From a virus, in the IMG/VR virus record IMGVR_UViG_3300037258_000035, positions 1-29,727 of that record: a stretch of DNA of 29,727 nt. One strand, 5' to 3'. The notes under the pieces are model-generated. The model was not told where the DNA came from and made no database searches. It worked only from the letters and a program-made list of their open reading frames with translations. This document shows, in pieces, positions 28,101-29,727 of this stretch. How positions within the stretch are numbered: the stretch's first letter is position 1; each line of letters opens with the position of its first letter. The translations under genes were made by a program, and so were the position numbers.

Positions 28101-29727
28101 CTTGATTTTCTGAATATCCGCTGCTTTCAGATGGACACCACGCTGTATCTCAGAGGAGAGTTGTGGGCTTTCCGCTACTCGATCCAATACATGACGAGCC
28201 GCTTTGGCATCGTCGGTCTGACCACTTCCCGCGTGTCCCTTCTCACTTTCTTTCAGTTCCGCCTCGAAATCATTGAGTATTCCTCCCCCCTCATTGTGAC
28301 GGTATGCCTCCGACCATTTCCCAACCGCCTGACGGTCCTTCTCTTTCTCCGAGAGTTGGTCGAAGCCCTTGGTCGAGGCAGCGTTTCCTTTCGTCGCCAC
28401 CTTTGAGTCTCGACCTATTACCTTTACTTCCGCCTCTGGGTCGGCATCCATCCCTTCTGGCTCTTCGTCCGGGTCGTCCGTCTTGACCTTGATGAGACCG
28501 GAATTGCTGATACGGTTGTCCACATGGTGGATGGTGTATTTGTCACCGTGATCGTCCACCTTGTCACCGGGCTTGAGGTCACTCATCTTCGCCGTATGTG
28601 GTTTGAAAGCCTCGTCCCTTGCTGAGGCAAATGCATTGTCAGCCTTTGCCGTACTGGCACTTATATTCGGTGTAGCTGCCGACTTTGGCTTAGCAGCGGC
28701 TGATTTCGTTTTGCCAACGCCCTGCTTGGCCTTCTCCGCGGCGGCACCAGCGGCTCCCCACTTTTGGCCCGCTGCCTTTCCAGCCGCAACATGCTCCGCA
28801 TTCCACTCAGCCCAATCGCGCTTCTCGCCCGGTAGCGGCATTCCGGGGTACCACATGCCCTTATATCCCGTCTGCTTCGGCTGCTGCCAGGACTTGGGTG
28901 CTTTCGGTGCCTTTGGCTTGGGAGGTGCGGGCGGTGGTGGAGGTGCTGGCACGGGCTCTAGGTCGGGGTATTTCGGCGTCTGAGGGAACGCCTGTGAATG
29001 AGCCGCAATAGCTGCTCGCAGTACCGACCGATCGCGATGCACCGCTCCCTTGTTCGTCCCCTGCTGGATCATCGCATCCGCTTGAGCCGGTGTGGCCCAC
29101 ACGAGGCTGTTCGTCTCTCCGTTTATCATCGAGGGATCGAACGCATTGCCCGAATCGTGCATGAGGTAGTAGTGATTTACTGATCCGGTTCCACTGCCTC
29201 CGAAGCCACCCGGTACATGACCCACGATGTTGGGTGTCAGTCCTGTTTCCTCCTCCGTCTCACGGATCGCCGTGATGGCGGAATGCTCTGTCCGGTCAGG
29301 GTGTCCCTTACTGAATGTGTAGGCCGTACCGTCAAAATGGTTTAGGGGTTCGCGCAGTAAGACGCGGCCCTGTGGGTCGAACATGACGCCGCCGTAACGG
29401 CTCTGGTGAGTCCGTGGTGCCCACGTCCCCTCGGTGTGGAGGTCTCGTGCCCCGTACTGGCCTGTATTGGGTGCCCTCGACGCGGCATAGGCGGCATCGC
29501 GCTCAACCTGGGCCTTCGCGTCCGCTGCCTTCTTCGCCAGGTATGCCGCCGTCTCCTCGGGAGTGTGCTTCGGGGCTTTGACGACGGCCTCGCTGGTTTT
29601 GATCTTGGGCGCACTCGCTGCCTTCTTGGCCGCTTTGCGCTGCTTCTTACTCAGGAAGCCCTTGACACCCCCGGATTTGGCCTTCTCGGCCGCTTTCCCG
29701 GCCTCGCCCCACGCTTGTCCCGCAGCG
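22185..29727 (-). CDS. Giant polyvalent protein: Nudix, two ADP-ribosyltransferase-like, kinase-like and GNAT-like domains (5' end outside window)
   Basis: The frame is open from the window edge (29727) to TGA 22185, about 2,513 residues. Numbering from Met 29384: residues 1-140 are a Nudix hydrolase with a complete Nudix box at 27-49 (G27, E33, R41-E42, E45-E46, G48). Residues about 405-510 are an R-S-E type ADP-ribosyltransferase: Arg415, a Ser/FSKS motif, and E483-K-E485. Residues 1060-1190 look kinase-like (YFLKGAQSDEH, GPNLFKDAEGNVVRLDLGGT). Residues 1320-1450 look GNAT-like (HTGAGSALIAAAAKQAM). Residues 2270-2399 are a second ART: Arg2284, STS 2310-2312, EKE 2357-2359. Between these lie repeated DLKPGD-type segments. 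Multi-enzyme proteins of this kind are known as polyvalent proteins and are thought to be injected with phage DNA. Confidence 0.88.
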   Translation of the reverse strand, partial: AAGQAWGEAGKAAEKAKSGGVKGFLSKKQRKAAKKAASAPKIKTSEAVVKAPKHTPEETAAYLAKKAADAKAQVERDAAYAASRAPNTGQYGARDLHTEGTWAPRTHQSRYGGVMFDPQGRVLLREPLNHFDGTAYTFSKGHPDRTEHSAITAIRETEEETGLTPNIVGHVPGGFGGSGTGSVNHYYLMHDSGNAFDPSMINGETNSLVWATPAQADAMIQQGTNKGAVHRDRSVLRAAIAAHSQAFPQTPKYPDLEPVPAPPPPPAPPKPKAPKAPKSWQQPKQTGYKGMWYPGMPLPGEKRDWAEWNAEHVAAGKAAGQKWGAAGAAAEKAKQGVGKTKSAAAKPKSAATPNISASTAKADNAFASARDEAFKPHTAKMSDLKPGDKVDDHGDKYTIHHVDNRISNSGLIKVKTDDPDEEPEGMDADPEAEVKVIGRDSKVATKGNAASTKGFDQLSEKEKDRQAVGKWSEAYRHNEGGGILNDFEAELKESEKGHAGSGQTDDAKAARHVLDRVAESPQLSSEIQRGVHLKAADIQKIKEGGTLNLPASSFSKSGNIAAAFAVGASKSEKPVIIHVAKGAHGWDVSNLSGFKSEKEVISGGRFHIDSVEKRGDGTTHVFTHHTAVSARSESTDKELSEVVGSALQDQHAKWQQYLHHGVRVERSYAVMSGWDDDLQTRNWKVWREEHPYEATLHGHEWGHAWGEAAKKGEEAHEAVKKSSESHTDVNQSTGALPKPTSEKALTPEQKAERQKLTDRFTKEAKSIHKYTPGSTRATNFEQGYADARVHAIEHNTTAVNAHEKSNEHDVIAQNMQANQARAKREGVAAGYYAHSIGFGSSTQEAPGTGEATQAGVAHSVATGTTVDLESTEAATLKAQQAAGKLAEPSTGHESIKGIQQFNPAIHEKVKAKDIQPGDLIATHQDGKVYPAGAQTPEGFKPTATTEKGYIAEHNAATFNGKQTFQPVTSVEIGKTGSTIHLAGGENPHTGGGNATVYARLKPAASSVAPGASPSSGLESTEAAIGKAQTEAEATPKPGIRPYPHMKAVKDLSSGEVVKYGSEKLTVHSPHNPKTKQIVFVDDQGFGHTKMLNPNTELPLHPDFVPQQAAKPTIESSTVNADVAKPVVPPIGHLGGPPQTEADLKLMKPLSPGEKFSNGETVPATGTNGGKWYEDANGQGYFLKGAQSDEHAMNEVAGSLAYQQAGVTAQKVSLVKMNDGSVRAMSHYMTGLKPILSTKDTDGRTRASARTGAGMDALMSHYDLTGMVTASGKVDGPNLFKDAEGNVVRLDLGGTGRFRAQGNLKKHWKPGDWASVSHDQNDYETIRGGDQGKLAYGVTKAGPENIPADMKASLDKAADLDIGGYHDSMLANGVSKKFADEQAAVVQQRQEHLKSMGFGSETSSAHPHLASLQKSAAQFHEAGGTVNPVISSGEANALLGELHSTPDDGSHAYKMTEAALEEGTAGTAHRLLVAKDAQGHLAGALAMDHHEDEAGSYSKIEFMGTPTTHTGAGSALIAAAAKQAMKKNNPLLFEATPESKNFWEHNGAVVDPHGVGVEAYGFDQGNTSILADSHVEPPSGPKIEVSTTTGTKYLPGSPKHKAFTQAHDDAIQAAQVGGYTPEQAQQYSKAAANGAAKLPPGIEKAHREGVAAGYAEHAVEQAKPPKFHNGDGWHYDPSPKGAAGLTDAMKVEHLNIGDSMPSGHKITNLTDNGNGSYNVAVTGPDDLETSSYGISGEKSVNDLVAEHDDEVAGYKGKSNSAPPPAPSTPAVEPPKYVTGARLENTSGSSNKFYESLVHANGDGTFTHTTRYGSMKPGSHLTENAKVYKSHAEATSAHFKAVDTRMSHGYSGVGEPIDKSVGHVPGAPTIVASTHDVAKSPMSLSDAIAEAAKQNLDYNTQYDKAKAQTLANLQAGYANPSDLPEQLKSQMEESNKALAENNAIGAVWHHALAKGMAQAHAEYANGIDEPESDEHELVSAEDLKPGDQIAFDEGQPILTVTNVQPGMASTNVVLHTVDESGTEGLHPVHKEYQVFKVGHTNRPQPGESVAVATPTVPAKPVTVPEQVAPSFENDYLQSHGEGKTFGAQMASEGKTPKQIKAKGATFYAKAKQAKDGDFYSAHAKALGQAHGLIAAANESAKGGVPAPSPVSVKPNIASTKESTASELSLNVTPAPTPIANTAIPTPGYSVKHGKLADLSPAQMKAYDSSYVGGYNQAVDALESGASPGDVYASSQSHATQVLEHPAGSLAASAEAGLAKGAHQAAYDKAQGHTPVKKVEGSTPGGVASFSAGQYTSVSTSANPIKGATMSYEVPEGKEWVNGSINQSPPDLNTAEASAVHHWTLWYRNKGVGDPGFIHELNRIWTQSGKAPLTSKAAEMARTLLSAVSKYATRKNKPIFRGTMIPRDLLEKAIETGSISLPTESWSTSQDVAENWTGKSEIMKNGAPNVPVVYHMAAGAYSMDIKKYSNSQNEKETLSGGNLKIVQVSFKNGQYHAFVMQTPFASFSPEGNQYFQ

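Noticed and set aside
4921-29384. Genome-wide recoding of TAG to a sense codon
   Set aside because: The 7.5-kb giant frame and other long genes contain no TAG, and capsid, connector and HNH genes end sensibly at TAG. Conditional readthrough at selected sites is the more careful reading.

Overview
This window is part of a tailed double-stranded DNA phage genome (HK97-fold capsid). All convincing genes lie on the minus strand, so the reading order is right to left. A moderately GC-rich sequence, the gene order of the capsid/tail block and a U73 discriminator on the Thr tRNAs suggest an actinobacterial host. The host cannot be fixed from sequence alone.

Layout, right to left. (1) 29727-22185: one giant, 5'-truncated open frame of about 2,500 residues. 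It carries a Nudix domain, two ADP-ribosyltransferase-like domains, a kinase-like domain and a GNAT-like domain separated by repeated spacers, and is a phage polyvalent protein sitting where head-morphogenesis proteins usually sit. (2) 22188-20113: a small acidic protein and a prohead protease with an unusual DnaJ-type zinc-finger region. (3) 19996-15068: an overlapping run of sugar/surface-modification genes: three glycosyltransferases, an NAD-dependent epimerase, two related methyltransferases and a GNAT. (4) 15052-14182: three small Cys-containing proteins. (5) 14210-13309: a compact transcription unit with a strong sigma70-like promoter, a PTH2-type peptidyl-tRNA hydrolase frame carrying an in-frame amber codon at position 5, two tRNA genes with amber (CTA) anticodons, a 35-residue ORF and a rho-independent terminator. 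(6) 13298-6544: about 39 further tRNA genes covering all 20 amino acids, mixed with small ORFs, hairpins and two tRNA remnants, ending in an HNH gene. (7) 6195-1: major capsid protein, an inserted HNH/zinc-finger gene and a Cys-rich gene, then head-tail connectors, tail terminator, major tail protein and the start of the tail assembly chaperone.

The most notable signal is a possible amber-suppression system. Two CTA-anticodon tRNAs sit directly behind a peptidyl-tRNA hydrolase frame that appears to need UAG readthrough. Immediately upstream, four consecutive genes (methyltransferase, GNAT, zinc-ribbon protein, small Cys protein) share one reading frame interrupted only by TAG codons. TAG is also a genuine stop for the capsid protein, with a back-up TAA two codons later, and for a connector gene, with an adjacent TGA. 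The code is therefore not wholesale recoded. Conditional or partial readthrough is the better hypothesis.
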